64,000 bases of DNA. Source: Pontibacter burrus. GTDB lineage: Bacteria > Bacteroidota > Bacteroidia > Cytophagales > Hymenobacteraceae. The position numbers and the translations under genes are program-made. The notes beneath the pieces are model-generated. The model did no database searches. It had not been told where the DNA came from and saw only the letters and a list, made by a program, of their open reading frames with translations. The stretch is taken from assembly GCF_010686685.1 (NCBI RefSeq), contig NZ_JAAGWD010000008.1, positions 62,001 through 126,000 of the forward strand, given 5' to 3'. Numbering within the stretch: the first letter of the stretch is position 1; every line of letters starts with the position of its first letter. Positions 35,357 to 43,856 of the stretch are shown piece by piece.

Positions 35357-36283
35357 ATGAATCGTAAATCATTTCTGAAAAACTCGCTGCTGGGCTCTTC
35401 GCTTTTACTCCTGCCCGGCCCTGCACACCACTTCTTTTCAGGTAGTAGTGCTAAGCCTGTAAAACTCACTGTCCGAGATCCGCAACAGAAGAACATCTGT
35501 GCCACCTGCGGCACCCGCTACGCCACTTCCAAAACAGCTACCGACACCTGCCCTATCTGCACCGACGAGCGCCAGTATGTAGGCGACGGCGGCCAGACCT
35601 GGACCAGCTACAATAACTTAGCAAAAGGCCACAGCATAAAAATTGCAAAGTTACAGGAGAACCTGTATGAGCTGAAGATCACACCCGATTTTGCCATCGG
35701 ACAGAAAGCCCACCTGGTAGTATCCAAAAGCGGCAACGTGTTGTGGGACTGCATTCCTTACCTCGATGAGCAAACTATAACCTACATCAAGGCGCTGGGT
35801 GGCATAAAAGCCATTGCCATTTCGCATCCTCACTACTATAGTTTAATGGCCGAATGGGCCGCCGCCTTTAACTGCCCCCTTTACCTGCACCAACTTGACA
35901 AACAATGGATACAGGACAAAAGCAAGCACCTACAACTATGGGAAGGCAACGAACTACAACTATGGGATGGAATGAAAGTGGTGCACACAGGCGGACATTT
36001 TGATGGAAGTACCGTTATGTACCTGCCCCACCACGGCGAAGGCACCCTGCTCACCGGCGATACCCTGTACGTTGCCCGCGACCGCCGGCATGTATCGATG
36101 ATGTATAGTTACCCCAACCTGGTGCCGCTACCCCAAAAAGCTATCAAACAGATTAGCAGCCGTATAGAACCACTGACGTTCGATACCATCCACGGCGCTT
36201 TCGACGGGCAACTGATACAGACTGGGGCAAAAGAGGCATTCAGAAGATCGGTGGAGCGCTACCTGAGAATTTTTGAGGGATAA
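35357..36283 (+). CDS. Exported MBL-fold protein with N-terminal zinc-ribbon-like motif
   Basis: 308 residues from the second of two adjacent ATGs (35354, 35357). A hydrophobic leader (RKSFLKNSLLGSSLLLLPGPA) suggests export. Then CATCGTRY...CPIC, a possible Cys4 site, and a metallo-beta-lactamase fold: AISHPHYYSLMAEWAA in place of HxHxDH, VVHTGGHFDGSTVMY and LLTGDTLYV. The usual Asp-His of the first motif is Tyr-Tyr here, so metal binding may be reduced or single. Reaction unknown. Last gene of the dehydrogenase-AraC neighbourhood. Confidence 0.8.
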   Translation: MNRKSFLKNSLLGSSLLLLPGPAHHFFSGSSAKPVKLTVRDPQQKNICATCGTRYATSKTATDTCPICTDERQYVGDGGQTWTSYNNLAKGHSIKIAKLQENLYELKITPDFAIGQKAHLVVSKSGNVLWDCIPYLDEQTITYIKALGGIKAIAISHPHYYSLMAEWAAAFNCPLYLHQLDKQWIQDKSKHLQLWEGNELQLWDGMKVVHTGGHFDGSTVMYLPHHGEGTLLTGDTLYVARDRRHVSMMYSYPNLVPLPQKAIKQISSRIEPLTFDTIHGAFDGQLIQTGAKEAFRRSVERYLRIFEG

Positions 36284-36660
36284 GTTTTAATACCGCAAGT
36301 TTAGTGATAGCATAACTTGTGGTTTTGCATGGCAGCCATTTTGTAGCTGGCTTTGCTTTGGAAAAGCAAAGAAAACTATAGCCACAACTATAGAAAAGTA
36401 CCTAAGCTATAGTTCCAAGCTGGCGCGGATCTCTGATCCGTGACTTACTTATAAAGTTGGATCTGTGATCCAACTGGGCCAGAGGCCTAACTATAGTTCG
36501 ACACGAGCGAGGACGCTCGCGCCATAGTTAAAAACACAACTGTAGATTTTCCCAGCCATAGACTTCAGCAAAACCATAGTTTTCTGCTCGCACAGAACAA
36601 AAGCTAAAAAGGTGCCATGCTATCACACAAGTTACGCTAAAGCTAAATCTCCGGTATATT
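36284..36660. repeat. Gene-free stretch with a ~105-bp inverted-end element
   Basis: No gene. 36420-36524 is a copy of the element also at 61221-61325: outer ends TGGCGCG and CGCGCCA, inner hairpins CGGATC/GATCCG, GTTGGATC/GATCCAAC, GGCC/GGCC and CGAGCG/CGCTCG. The rest is rich in AACTATAG octamers (for example 36375-36412). Confidence 0.72.
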
Positions 36661-36704
36661 CAAAAGCAAAGGCCGCTACCAAACAGTAGCGGCCTTTGCT
36701 TTTG
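36661..36704. terminator. Bidirectional terminator before the DoxX gene
   Basis: Perfect 19-bp arms beginning CAAAAGCAAAGGCC with a six-base loop (36680-36685); A- and T-rich ends on both strands. Confidence 0.84.
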
Positions 36705-36715
36705 AGGTGTTCTAT

Positions 36716-37114
36716 TTAAATGGATTGTTTGGATGAAAGATGTGCTACTGCAGCCAGCGCTACCAGCCCACCCACAATGGCGATGTTCTGAATAAAGTCC
36801 ATGATGGCCGTTTGCTGCATCATGCCTTCCATGTTCCAAAAGGTGTGCATCAGCAGCGTCATAGGCAGGATCAGCAGAATAAGCACTATAGCGGTTTGTT
36901 TTACTTTGATGCCGGCAAACAGCAGCAAGGCACCTACTAGTTCTGTAACCATAGCTGTACCTAACAACAGGGGCACAAAGGGCAGCCCTTTTGATGCCAT
37001 CCACATGGCCGGGCCATCCCAGAACAGCGCTTTATGCAGTCCGGCTATCAGAAATGTAATCCCGATCAGGATGCGGGAGACAAGTACAAAGGTGTTTACA
37101 GTTGAATTTTTCAT
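36716..37114 (-). CDS. DoxX-family membrane protein
   Basis: 132 residues, four membrane helices. RILIGITFLIAGLHKALFWDGPAMWMASKGLP, then LLLGTAMVTELVGALLLFAGIKVKQTAIVLILLILPMTLLMHTFW, is the DoxX/MauE-like pattern. Biochemical role in bacteria is unsettled (respiratory chain, detoxification or sulfur metabolism proposals). It follows the porin gene by 83 bp on the same strand. Confidence 0.87.
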   Translation of the reverse strand: MKNSTVNTFVLVSRILIGITFLIAGLHKALFWDGPAMWMASKGLPFVPLLLGTAMVTELVGALLLFAGIKVKQTAIVLILLILPMTLLMHTFWNMEGMMQQTAIMDFIQNIAIVGGLVALAAVAHLSSKQSI

Positions 37115-37197
37115 GGTTTTATAGATTTAGTTTTGAATGAGTGATTGAATGAATTTTGAATAGTTTTAAGCTGAATCCACTATAAAAATTTTCACGG

Positions 37198-38436
37198 TTA
37201 GAATACAAACTGTGCGCCCAGTGCCAGTTGGTTAGCAGAAGTGGTTTTGTACACTTCCTGCCCGTTCTCCAGCAGGCGCCAGTCGGTGTTGGCGCGGTAC
37301 CACTCCAGGGCAATGCCCAGCGGACCAACATCATAGCGAAGCATTGGCACAATGATCTCATTTTTCAGGCGGGCGTTGCCGGGCACTTCGGCTAACACGT
37401 CAGTGTTATTCGGGTTGTCCTGTCCATACATCAGCCAGGCACTGAAATGTTTGCCGAATTTATACCCTGCCTGTCCCCAGGCGCCATAGCCTTCTATGTC
37501 ACCGAACTGCAGCAGCTGGCCCCAGCTCTGGCCGATGGCGCGGCCCCAGTACGCATTGCCCTGTAAGGTTGCGCCGCCGTACACGAGCTTTGTGCCTGCC
37601 TGCACGGCTTTTCCTGCTAAGTTCTGGCGTTCGTCGCCCAGCACTAGGCGTTTGCGGTCGTAGTGTGTGGCCAGGTTTACTTCCCATTTCAGGATTTGGG
37701 TCTGGTTACTGATGTTCAGGCCCACCTCGGTTTGCGGCACACCTATCTCTCCTTCATCGCGTCCATCGGCTTCGGCTTTCGGGCCGGTCCAGGAGCCACG
37801 GAACACGGCCAGGTCCAATCGTATTTTGGTGGCAGAGGTTGGACTGCTCAGGCCCTGGTACAGGAAAAGACCGGGGTTACGGAAGCCAATGCCACCTGCC
37901 GAGCCGTAGCCCATGGCAAAGTGTGTAATCGAGTTCGGGAAGTGCGCTACCATCGGGGTCCAGTTCTGGCCTAACCTTAACCTGGTCTGCCCTTTCTGAA
38001 CTTCCACGTAGGCCAGGCGCACGCGCGGCAACAGGTTCTCGTCGGCAAAACCACCTGCGCCTGCGGTGCCACCTAAAAAGTCTATTTCGGCGCGACCAGT
38101 GGCGGTAATGCCGTGCGGCAGGTTGTAGGCTGTGCCTTTAAAAATGAGCCAGGTCTTGCGCAGATCGCCGCCAAACTGGTGCTCGTCCTGGGCAGGTTGT
38201 TTCGGGTTGGCCCACATGGTAATAGCGCCATCGCCCATACCAAAGGTGCCATCCTGCACAAAGCCAGATGCCGTGATAATGCCGTTTATACTCGACCGGA
38301 AATAGGGCTTACCCGCCTGCGTGGTATCCGGTTTTGGCGTGGCCGGAAAGCTCAGGTCAATCTGGGCATGGGCCTGTTGGAGAAGCAGCGTGCTAAAAGC
38401 TGCTGCTGCAAGGGTGGTTTGTAGTACTTTTCTCAT
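37198..38436 (-). CDS. Outer-membrane porin-like beta-barrel (DcaP-like layout)
   Basis: 412 residues. Signal peptide ends at QAHAQ. A short periplasmic lead precedes about sixteen amphipathic strands with many aromatic residues and Gly. The segment FGGDLRKTWLIFKGTA...ITATGRAEIDFLGG and LRLGQNWTPMVAHFPNS resemble DcaP/OprP-like porins; it ends in a strand with a terminal aromatic (LALGAQFVF). Likely solute channel of the outer membrane. Possible operon with the DoxX gene. A TGCACAATTCTGCA palindrome lies 220 bp upstream. Confidence 0.8.
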   Translation of the reverse strand: MRKVLQTTLAAAAFSTLLLQQAHAQIDLSFPATPKPDTTQAGKPYFRSSINGIITASGFVQDGTFGMGDGAITMWANPKQPAQDEHQFGGDLRKTWLIFKGTAYNLPHGITATGRAEIDFLGGTAGAGGFADENLLPRVRLAYVEVQKGQTRLRLGQNWTPMVAHFPNSITHFAMGYGSAGGIGFRNPGLFLYQGLSSPTSATKIRLDLAVFRGSWTGPKAEADGRDEGEIGVPQTEVGLNISNQTQILKWEVNLATHYDRKRLVLGDERQNLAGKAVQAGTKLVYGGATLQGNAYWGRAIGQSWGQLLQFGDIEGYGAWGQAGYKFGKHFSAWLMYGQDNPNNTDVLAEVPGNARLKNEIIVPMLRYDVGPLGIALEWYRANTDWRLLENGQEVYKTTSANQLALGAQFVF

Positions 38437-38655
38437 AGTTCTGTCTGTAAAACATTGGGAATAAGGCAGCTGGCCGCCTTCTCAGGGGCAGCTATAGTTT
38501 AAGGTTTATCGTTCTGGTTGACTTTATTTTGACGGCAGTGGCCCTTTGTTTCGGGACCTACCAGGTGCGCTGTGCGAAGAGACCGGTCTTTGTTTCAGCG
38601 GTGCAAAGGTCTATAGTTGTGACCCGTGGCTCAATGCACAAAGTGACTGTTTTAC

Positions 38656-38669
38656 TGCACAATTCTGCA
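38656..38669. promoter_or_regulatory. Near-palindrome TGCACAATTCTGCA, possible HMA-AraC site
   Basis: Matches 13 of 14 bases of the perfect palindrome TGCACAATTGTGCA at 43653-43666, with identity continuing into GG/ GG-like flanks. It lies upstream of the porin/DoxX pair and just after the HMA protein gene. Confidence 0.45.
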
Positions 38670-38706
38670 GGCTGGGGCGGGTTGTAACTATAGTTTAACC
38701 GGACAC

Positions 38707-38922
38707 TTATTCGCCGAGCGCTTCTGCCTTGAAGCCGGCCTTTGCTATAGTTGCAATCACTTCCTGCTCTGAAAGCGAATCGGTTTTGATGGTGAGTACT
38801 TTGCCTGGGTTAGCGGTGTCCACGTTCCACTCGCAAACGCCTTCGGTGGCATTCAGCACCGGCGTTACCTTAGACACACAGCCGCCGCAGTTGATGTTGG
38901 TTTTGAATTGTAGCTCTTTCAT
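38707..38922 (-). CDS. HMA-domain metal-binding protein, copper-chaperone-like
   Basis: 71 residues, one ferredoxin-like HMA domain. Metal site NCGGCV (Cys12, Cys15), followed by VTPVLNATEGVCEWNVDTAN and a C-terminal SEQEVIATIAKAGFKAEAL. Binds soft metals such as Cu(I) in this family. The usual Met before the first cysteine is replaced (TNINCGGC). It is upstream of the porin gene on the same strand with a 270-bp gap. Confidence 0.85.
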   Translation of the reverse strand: MKELQFKTNINCGGCVSKVTPVLNATEGVCEWNVDTANPGKVLTIKTDSLSEQEVIATIAKAGFKAEALGE

Positions 38923-39103
38923 GTTCTTGTAGTTTTATTTTGTTGAACATGTCAAAGGTAGCGGGTGTGCAGGCCAGGGATGTTACAGAATTTTGGGGGA
39001 GAGTTGCAGGATTTAGCGTGATGATTTTTACCGCAAAACCGACAGAAAATTTACCAGAATAATATTCATTTTCATTCTCCTATATTATATATATAGATAT
39101 ACC

Positions 39104-39111
39104 TATATTTG
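39104..39111 (+). promoter_or_regulatory. Isolated -7-like element before the TIR gene
   Basis: TATATTTG matches TAnnTTTG and lies 56 bp before the start codon. No TTTG is found 19 bp upstream, so the promoter call is weak. Confidence 0.3.
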
Positions 39112-39166
39112 CTTACATATAACTAATTAAATTTAAATAGATAAAACTTATTTGTAACTGCTACCG

Positions 39167-40150
39167 ATGGCAAAACTTTATATATCCTATCAGCATACAG
39201 ACGTCCAAATAGTTAGAAGTATAACCGAAGAATTGAGGCAAAGAGGTCATGAGATTCTTATGGATGATAGTGTATTAAAAGTTGGACAAGATTGGCGAAA
39301 AGCTCTACTACAATCTTTGAAAGAAGCAGATGGAGTGTTGGTGCTTATTACAGAAAAAAGCTTAGAATCTAAATATGTAGTGAGTGAGATTGGAACGGCA
39401 AGAGCTTATGTAGCAGAAAGCTCAAATAAGAAATTCATAATACCTGTTATATACGGAGCTATTCCAATACCTAGCTTTATTGAAGACTTATACTGTATTA
39501 GATTAGATCCTATCAACTTTTCCCAAGCTATTGACAAAATTGATAATTCGATATCGAGCTTCTTAGGAAAGAAAGAAGCAGAAAAGGAAAATGAGAATCA
39601 AGAGAGACAACAAATTGAAATAAAGGCAGGTGATTATATAAAAGATGCAACGAACGCCTTGAATAAACGAGAACTTCACAACCGGTGGATAGCTTATTTA
39701 TGTTACATCATTGGATTTATAACATTAATATGGGGAATTCAAGTCGGGATCCAAGGATTCAAAGCAATTACTGACATACAAAGTTTGCTGGAAGAGTACC
39801 CTAATCAAGTTTGGGGCATATATATTCTTTCAATTTTAAAAAGTACAATAATAATTGGTTTATTAATAGCAGGTTCTAAATACACTTTTACACTTGGAAA
39901 ATCATTTATGCATGAAGCACTTAGAAATGCAGACAGAATACATGCTATATCCTTTGGCGAATTTTATCTTAAGGCTTACGGAGACAAAGTAGATTCTCAT
40001 AATGATGTCAAGGAGGTGTTCCAACATTGGAATATTGATAAGCCTTCATCCTTCTCTGGTATAGAGAGTCAATCCTATGATCCAAAATTCTCTGAAAGTT
40101 TACTTGAAGTCATCAAGACCTTAAGTAATAAGGTAAAGAATAACGAATAG
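39167..40150 (+). CDS. TIR-domain protein with two membrane helices, candidate defence gene
   Basis: 327 residues. The TIR domain covers residues 1-135: KLYISYQHTDVQIVRSITEELRQRGHEI, WRKALLQSLKEADGVLVLITEKSLESKYVVSEIGTARAY, with the putative NADase glutamate at Glu74, then IIPVIYG. A charged linker (KKEAEKENENQERQQ) leads to membrane segments at about 174-195 and 215-236, and a ~85-residue C-terminal domain (FMHEALRNADRIHAISFGEFYLKAYGDKVDSHNDVKEVFQHW). The gene is clearly more AT-rich than its neighbours and lacks the AACTATAG octamer, both suggesting recent transfer. TIR-membrane effectors are known in abortive-infection systems; no sensor or nuclease partner is adjacent. Function is inference. 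Confidence 0.87.
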   Translation: MAKLYISYQHTDVQIVRSITEELRQRGHEILMDDSVLKVGQDWRKALLQSLKEADGVLVLITEKSLESKYVVSEIGTARAYVAESSNKKFIIPVIYGAIPIPSFIEDLYCIRLDPINFSQAIDKIDNSISSFLGKKEAEKENENQERQQIEIKAGDYIKDATNALNKRELHNRWIAYLCYIIGFITLIWGIQVGIQGFKAITDIQSLLEEYPNQVWGIYILSILKSTIIIGLLIAGSKYTFTLGKSFMHEALRNADRIHAISFGEFYLKAYGDKVDSHNDVKEVFQHWNIDKPSSFSGIESQSYDPKFSESLLEVIKTLSNKVKNNE

Positions 40151-40201
40151 CTACTTGATAGAGTCAGTCTCTGCTCTAATAATTTCATATTTGAACTATA
40201 C

Positions 40202-40239
40202 AAACCCGCCACGAAGTCCAAACCCTGCGTGGCGGGTTT
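40202..40239 (+). terminator. Intrinsic terminator after the TIR gene
   Basis: 12-bp stem AAACCCGCCACG / CGTGGCGGGTTT with a 14-base loop, followed by CATTTTC. Confidence 0.75.
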
Positions 40240-40403
40240 CATTTTCAACAACTATAGCCCATATCCATATACCTTGATTACCTTCCATTCAACGCACTTT
40301 CTAAAATTTTAACTTTTAGAAACCTCAACTTTGAAGAGACATTCAAATGTGCCTACTTTAATGAAAGTGAACTTATAAAACTTCAACTATCAACCCTCCA
40401 ACT

Positions 40404-40784
40404 ATGATCGAATCTGTATCAGCTATAGTCTTCGCGGTGCTAACCGGAATTGTCATCATTTTTCAGGCGTGTCTGGCAGCGGGAGCACCATGGGGAGCGG
40501 CTTCTATGGGCGGAAAATATCCCGGAAAGTACCCATCAAAAATGCGGGTGGTTGCTATGATCAACATGCTGGTTCTGGGTTTTATTGCTGCTATCGTTTT
40601 ATCTAAAGCAGATGTATTGCTACCACAATTAAAAACAGTTGCAACGATAGGTATCTGGGTTGTTGTTGCTTTTTTTGTGTTGGGTACGGTTATGAATACC
40701 ATCACCCCAAGTAAGATCGAGCGCATCTGGGCGCCTGTTGCCTTCTTACAATTGGTCACAAGTCTGATTGTAGCAATTGGTTAG
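40404..40784 (+). CDS. Four-helix membrane protein, unknown function
   Basis: 126 residues. Four hydrophobic segments: AIVFAVLTGIVIIFQACLAAG, VVAMINMLVLGFIAAIVL, VATIGIWVVVAFFVLGTVMN and IWAPVAFLQLVTSLIVAIG. The pattern AAGAPWGAASMGGKYPGKYPSKMR between helices 1 and 2, and NTITPSKIERIWAP between 3 and 4, is shared by small integral membrane proteins of many phyla. No function known to me. Monocistronic between the TIR islet and the SDR gene. Confidence 0.78.
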   Translation: MIESVSAIVFAVLTGIVIIFQACLAAGAPWGAASMGGKYPGKYPSKMRVVAMINMLVLGFIAAIVLSKADVLLPQLKTVATIGIWVVVAFFVLGTVMNTITPSKIERIWAPVAFLQLVTSLIVAIG

Positions 40785-40813
40785 TTTTTAAGTGGTGAAA
40801 AGAAAACTATAGT

Positions 40814-41413
40814 TTACCCATACACCTTTAGCACCTGCCCCGTCAGCGCACTTTCTAAGCTTTTTACATAAGCATTCACCACCCGATGCATGGGTACAGG
40901 GTTGTGCCCCGGGAAACTGGCACCTATAGTTGCCACAGAGTCTTCTACCAGGCCGGGGCTGACGGTGTTTAGGCGCACGCCGTTTTCCAGTTCGGTGGCG
41001 GCGGCCATAGTAAAGCCGTGCAGGGCGCTGTTGATCATGCTCAGCGAAGTGCCGCCACGTATGGGTTCCTCGGCTAGTATACCGGAAGTTAAGGTAAAGG
41101 AGCCGCCGGGATTTATGTAGTGCTGGCCTATTAGTACCAGGTTTATCTGCCCCATCAGTTTGCTGCGAATGCCTTCGTAAAAGTCGTCGGTGCGCAGGTC
41201 TGGTAAGCTGGCAAAAACCCCATGCCCCGTGGCCGAAACCAGTGCATCAAACTTGCCTACCGTTTCAAACATTTCCCAGATGCTGTCGGGCTGCGTGATG
41301 TCTACTTTAACAGAGCTGCTTCTGCTGGCAGTTAATAGCTCGTGACTTGGGGCGAGTGTTTGCTGCAGGTGGCGGCCAATGGTGCCGGTGGCACCTACTA
41401 AAATGATCTTCAT
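40814..41413 (-). CDS. Short-chain dehydrogenase/reductase
   Basis: 199 residues from ATG at 41413 (MKIILVGATGTIGRHLQ); the upstream extension of the frame is not coding. Nucleotide-binding GATGTIG near the N-terminus, VSATGHG in place of NNAG, and a Ser-containing TLTSGILAEEPIRGGTSLSMINSALHGF, where the classical YxxxK catalytic pair is not obvious. Small size resembles the short SDRs near regulators. Substrate unknown; activity may differ from classical SDRs. Divergent from the MFS gene. Confidence 0.85.
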   Translation of the reverse strand: MKIILVGATGTIGRHLQQTLAPSHELLTASRSSSVKVDITQPDSIWEMFETVGKFDALVSATGHGVFASLPDLRTDDFYEGIRSKLMGQINLVLIGQHYINPGGSFTLTSGILAEEPIRGGTSLSMINSALHGFTMAAATELENGVRLNTVSPGLVEDSVATIGASFPGHNPVPMHRVVNAYVKSLESALTGQVLKVYG

Positions 41414-41628
41414 AGTTTTATCTGTGCTATAGTTTATAGTTGCAAAGGAAGCTGATCTGCTCGCCGGCTCACTTATACAATTCAGGCTATCTGTTACAGA
41501 GTTTCTCAGAACACTGGAAATTTTTCGGAAGATTGGTACTTTTGCACCTTCCCCTGAAAAAATCAGGTTTAAACTATAGTTGGCAGCTGCTTTATGTTGC
41601 CAGCCAGCACGCATTTTCTCAAAAAACT

Positions 41629-42924
41629 ATGAAAGATTCCAACCAGGCTCCGGCCGAAGCCGCTGATCCGGCTACCAGTACTCCGCAGGCATTTACCAAA
41701 TACCAGGTATTTGTTGTGGCGATCCTTGCCATCCTGCAGTTCACTATCATTTTAGATTTTATGGTGCTCTCGCCGCTGGGGGCACAACTTATCAAAGAGC
41801 TTTCCATCACGCCCAAACAGTTTGGCTGGGTGGTATCGGCCTATGCTTTCAGTGCCGGTGCATCGGGTTTACTGGCGGCAGGCTTCGCCGATAAGTTCGA
41901 CCGCAAAAAGCTGCTCCTCATATTTTATGCAGGCTTTATCGTCGGCACGCTTATGTGCGGCCTGTCTCCCGATTACGTGTCGCTGCTGGTTGCCCGAATT
42001 GTGACCGGTTTGTTTGGCGGCGTTATCGGTTCCATCTCTTTTGCCATCATCACCGACCTGTTCCCGATGCAGCTGCGCGGCCGTGTGATGGGCTTTGTAC
42101 AGATGGCATTTGCCGTGAGCCAGGTAATGGGTATTCCGCTGAGCTTATACATTGCCAATGCCTGGGGCTGGCATGCGCCGTTCCTGGCGCTGGTAGGTAT
42201 CAGTATTGTAACAGCTGTAGCTATAGTTGTTTACATGAAACCGATCACGGCCCACCTGCAACTACAAACCGAGCGCAAAGCCTTTGGGCACCTGGTGCAT
42301 GTGTTATCCGACAGGCATTATTTAAAAGGGTTTGCTGCTATTGTGTTATTGGCTACAGGTGGTTTTATGCTGATGCCGTTTGCCAGTGCCTTTACCGTGT
42401 ATAACCTGGGCATCTCGTTAGAAGACCTGCCGATGATCTATATGGTGACCGGTGTGTGCGCTATGATCGCCGGACCGCTCGCCGGTAAACTCAGCGACCA
42501 GTTGGGCAAGTACAAGATCTTTGCCTGGGGCTCTGTTATTACCATGATAGTAACCGGAATTTACTGCACTATGGGTGTTTCGCCGCTTTGGCTGGTGCTG
42601 CTCATGAACGTGCTTATCTTTATCGGGGCAACGTCGCGCATGGTGTCTGCTTCTGCTTTGATGAGTGCCATTCCAGAGCCAGCCGACCGTGGCGCTTACA
42701 TGAGTGTGCAGTCGTCGGTGCAGCAGGTGTCAGGAGGGGTAGCATCCGTGTTAGCCGGCCTGATTGTGGTACAAACATCAGATGGCACCCTGCAACACTA
42801 CGACCTGATCGGTTACCTGGTCGTACTTTCGACGCTCATCACCATGGGCACTATGTATTACATCAACAAAGCCATTAACCAGAAAGCAAAGCAGGCGGAA
42901 GCTACCACTGCTGTGCCGGCTTAA
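41629..42924 (+). CDS. MFS transporter, drug-efflux-like
   Basis: 431 residues from ATG at 41629; the longer frame reads into the promoter region. Twelve membrane helices. Motif A between helices 2 and 3 is GFADKFDRKKLLL, and the second-half equivalent is AGKLSDQLGKYK. Helix 5 motif resembles that of DHA1-type exporters (MQLRGRVMGFVQMAFAVSQVMGIPLSLYIANAWGWHAPF). Probably proton-coupled export of a small molecule. Divergent from the SDR gene, which could share regulation. Confidence 0.92.
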   Translation: MKDSNQAPAEAADPATSTPQAFTKYQVFVVAILAILQFTIILDFMVLSPLGAQLIKELSITPKQFGWVVSAYAFSAGASGLLAAGFADKFDRKKLLLIFYAGFIVGTLMCGLSPDYVSLLVARIVTGLFGGVIGSISFAIITDLFPMQLRGRVMGFVQMAFAVSQVMGIPLSLYIANAWGWHAPFLALVGISIVTAVAIVVYMKPITAHLQLQTERKAFGHLVHVLSDRHYLKGFAAIVLLATGGFMLMPFASAFTVYNLGISLEDLPMIYMVTGVCAMIAGPLAGKLSDQLGKYKIFAWGSVITMIVTGIYCTMGVSPLWLVLLMNVLIFIGATSRMVSASALMSAIPEPADRGAYMSVQSSVQQVSGGVASVLAGLIVVQTSDGTLQHYDLIGYLVVLSTLITMGTMYYINKAINQKAKQAEATTAVPA

Positions 42925-42943
42925 GCTATAGTTTATACATGAA

Positions 42944-42971
42944 AAAAAGCCAGGTAATCGCCTGGCTTTTT
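42944..42971. terminator. Intrinsic terminator between convergent MFS and AraC-fusion genes
   Basis: AAAAAGCCAGG / CCTGGCTTTTT with a TAATCG loop, usable from both sides. Confidence 0.82.
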
Positions 42972-42974
42972 GTG

Positions 42975-43544
42975 TTATATCACCTTATCTATGGTCTTGC
43001 GTTTACTGGTTTTTATCTCTTTAAAATGGCTGGCGGTAAGACCTATTACCTTTTTAAACTGGTTCGACAAATGCGCCACACTACTATAGCCCAGCTCATA
43101 GGCAATCTCTTTAAGGCTTAGCTCGTTGTAAACCAGCAGTTCTTTTACCTTCTCAATGCGCTGCAGGATCACGTACTTCTCTATCGTAACGCCTTCCGTA
43201 GCCGAAAACAGGGTGCTTAGTGTGCTGTAATCCACCCCCAACTTCCGGGCCAGGTACTCCGACATGTTCAGGTGCATGCCTGCTTCGCCCTGCTTATGTA
43301 TAAGCTCAATCACGGCCAGTTTTATTTGCTCTATCAGGCGCGCCTTGCGGTCGTCCAGCAACTCAAACCCATTTTCTGCCAGCACTTTTCTTATAGTTTC
43401 CAGGTCGGTGATTTCGCCGGTAATTTCTGCTTCGCCTAACTCCACCTGCTGCACCGTATAGCCCAGCTTTGACAGTTCTTCTTCTACCACACGCCGGCAG
43501 CGGTCGCATACCATGTTTTTGATGTAGATCTTTGTCGTCTCCAT
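42975..43544 (-). CDS. AraC-type regulator with N-terminal HMA metal-binding domain
   Basis: 189 residues from ATG at 43544. Residues 1-65 are an HMA domain (TTKIYIKNMVCDRCRRVVEEELSKLGYTVQQVELGEAEI) with the metal pair Cys13 and Cys16 in MVCDRC. Residues 75-189 form an AraC C-terminal HTH: LNMSEYLARKLGVDYSTLSTLFSATEGVTIEKYVILQRIEKVKELL and LSLKEIAYELGYSSVAHLSNQFKKVIGLTASHFK. The fusion suggests direct metal sensing, probably Cu or similar (inference). A perfect palindrome lies 109 bp upstream, and nearly the same sequence precedes the porin/DoxX genes, so both may be targets. Such fusions are common in Bacteroidota metal loci. Confidence 0.88.
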   Translation of the reverse strand: METTKIYIKNMVCDRCRRVVEEELSKLGYTVQQVELGEAEITGEITDLETIRKVLAENGFELLDDRKARLIEQIKLAVIELIHKQGEAGMHLNMSEYLARKLGVDYSTLSTLFSATEGVTIEKYVILQRIEKVKELLVYNELSLKEIAYELGYSSVAHLSNQFKKVIGLTASHFKEIKTSKRKTIDKVI

Positions 43545-43652
43545 AGTTTTAGTTTGTACGGCAAAAGTAGCGCTTCCCACTCGCCAGGCTTTTACATTGT
43601 TTTACCAAAGATTTACAGATTTTCTCTCCGGTAAAAGCCTTTCGGGCCAGCA

Positions 43653-43666
43653 TGCACAATTGTGCA
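43653..43666. promoter_or_regulatory. Perfect palindrome TGCACAATTGTGCA upstream of the HMA-AraC gene
   Basis: 14-bp perfect palindrome, 109 bp before the regulator start and 190 bp before the divergent DUF5694 gene. Near-identical site at 38656-38669. Confidence 0.5.
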
Positions 43667-43856
43667 GGAGAAGCGCCGGTTTGTCTATTTCACGGTAGTC
43701 ACCAGCGCCACAACTTTGTACCGCAATAAAACACGCACGCGCTGCATTGCACAGGCTGCAAATCGGACAACAGCAGAAAAACTATAGTTCGCTTTGCTGA
43801 CTGAGGCAACCAACGTCCACCTGTTTTCATCTATTATCAAAACGAATCTAACCACT

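Noticed and set aside
36284-36660. CRISPR-like or tandem array in the repeat-rich gap
   Set aside because: The modules are different hairpins, not equal repeats with equal spacers.
39167-40150. TIR gene as part of a CBASS, Thoeris or retron system
   Set aside because: No cyclase, ThsA-like, HORMA, retron or other partner gene is present on either side.
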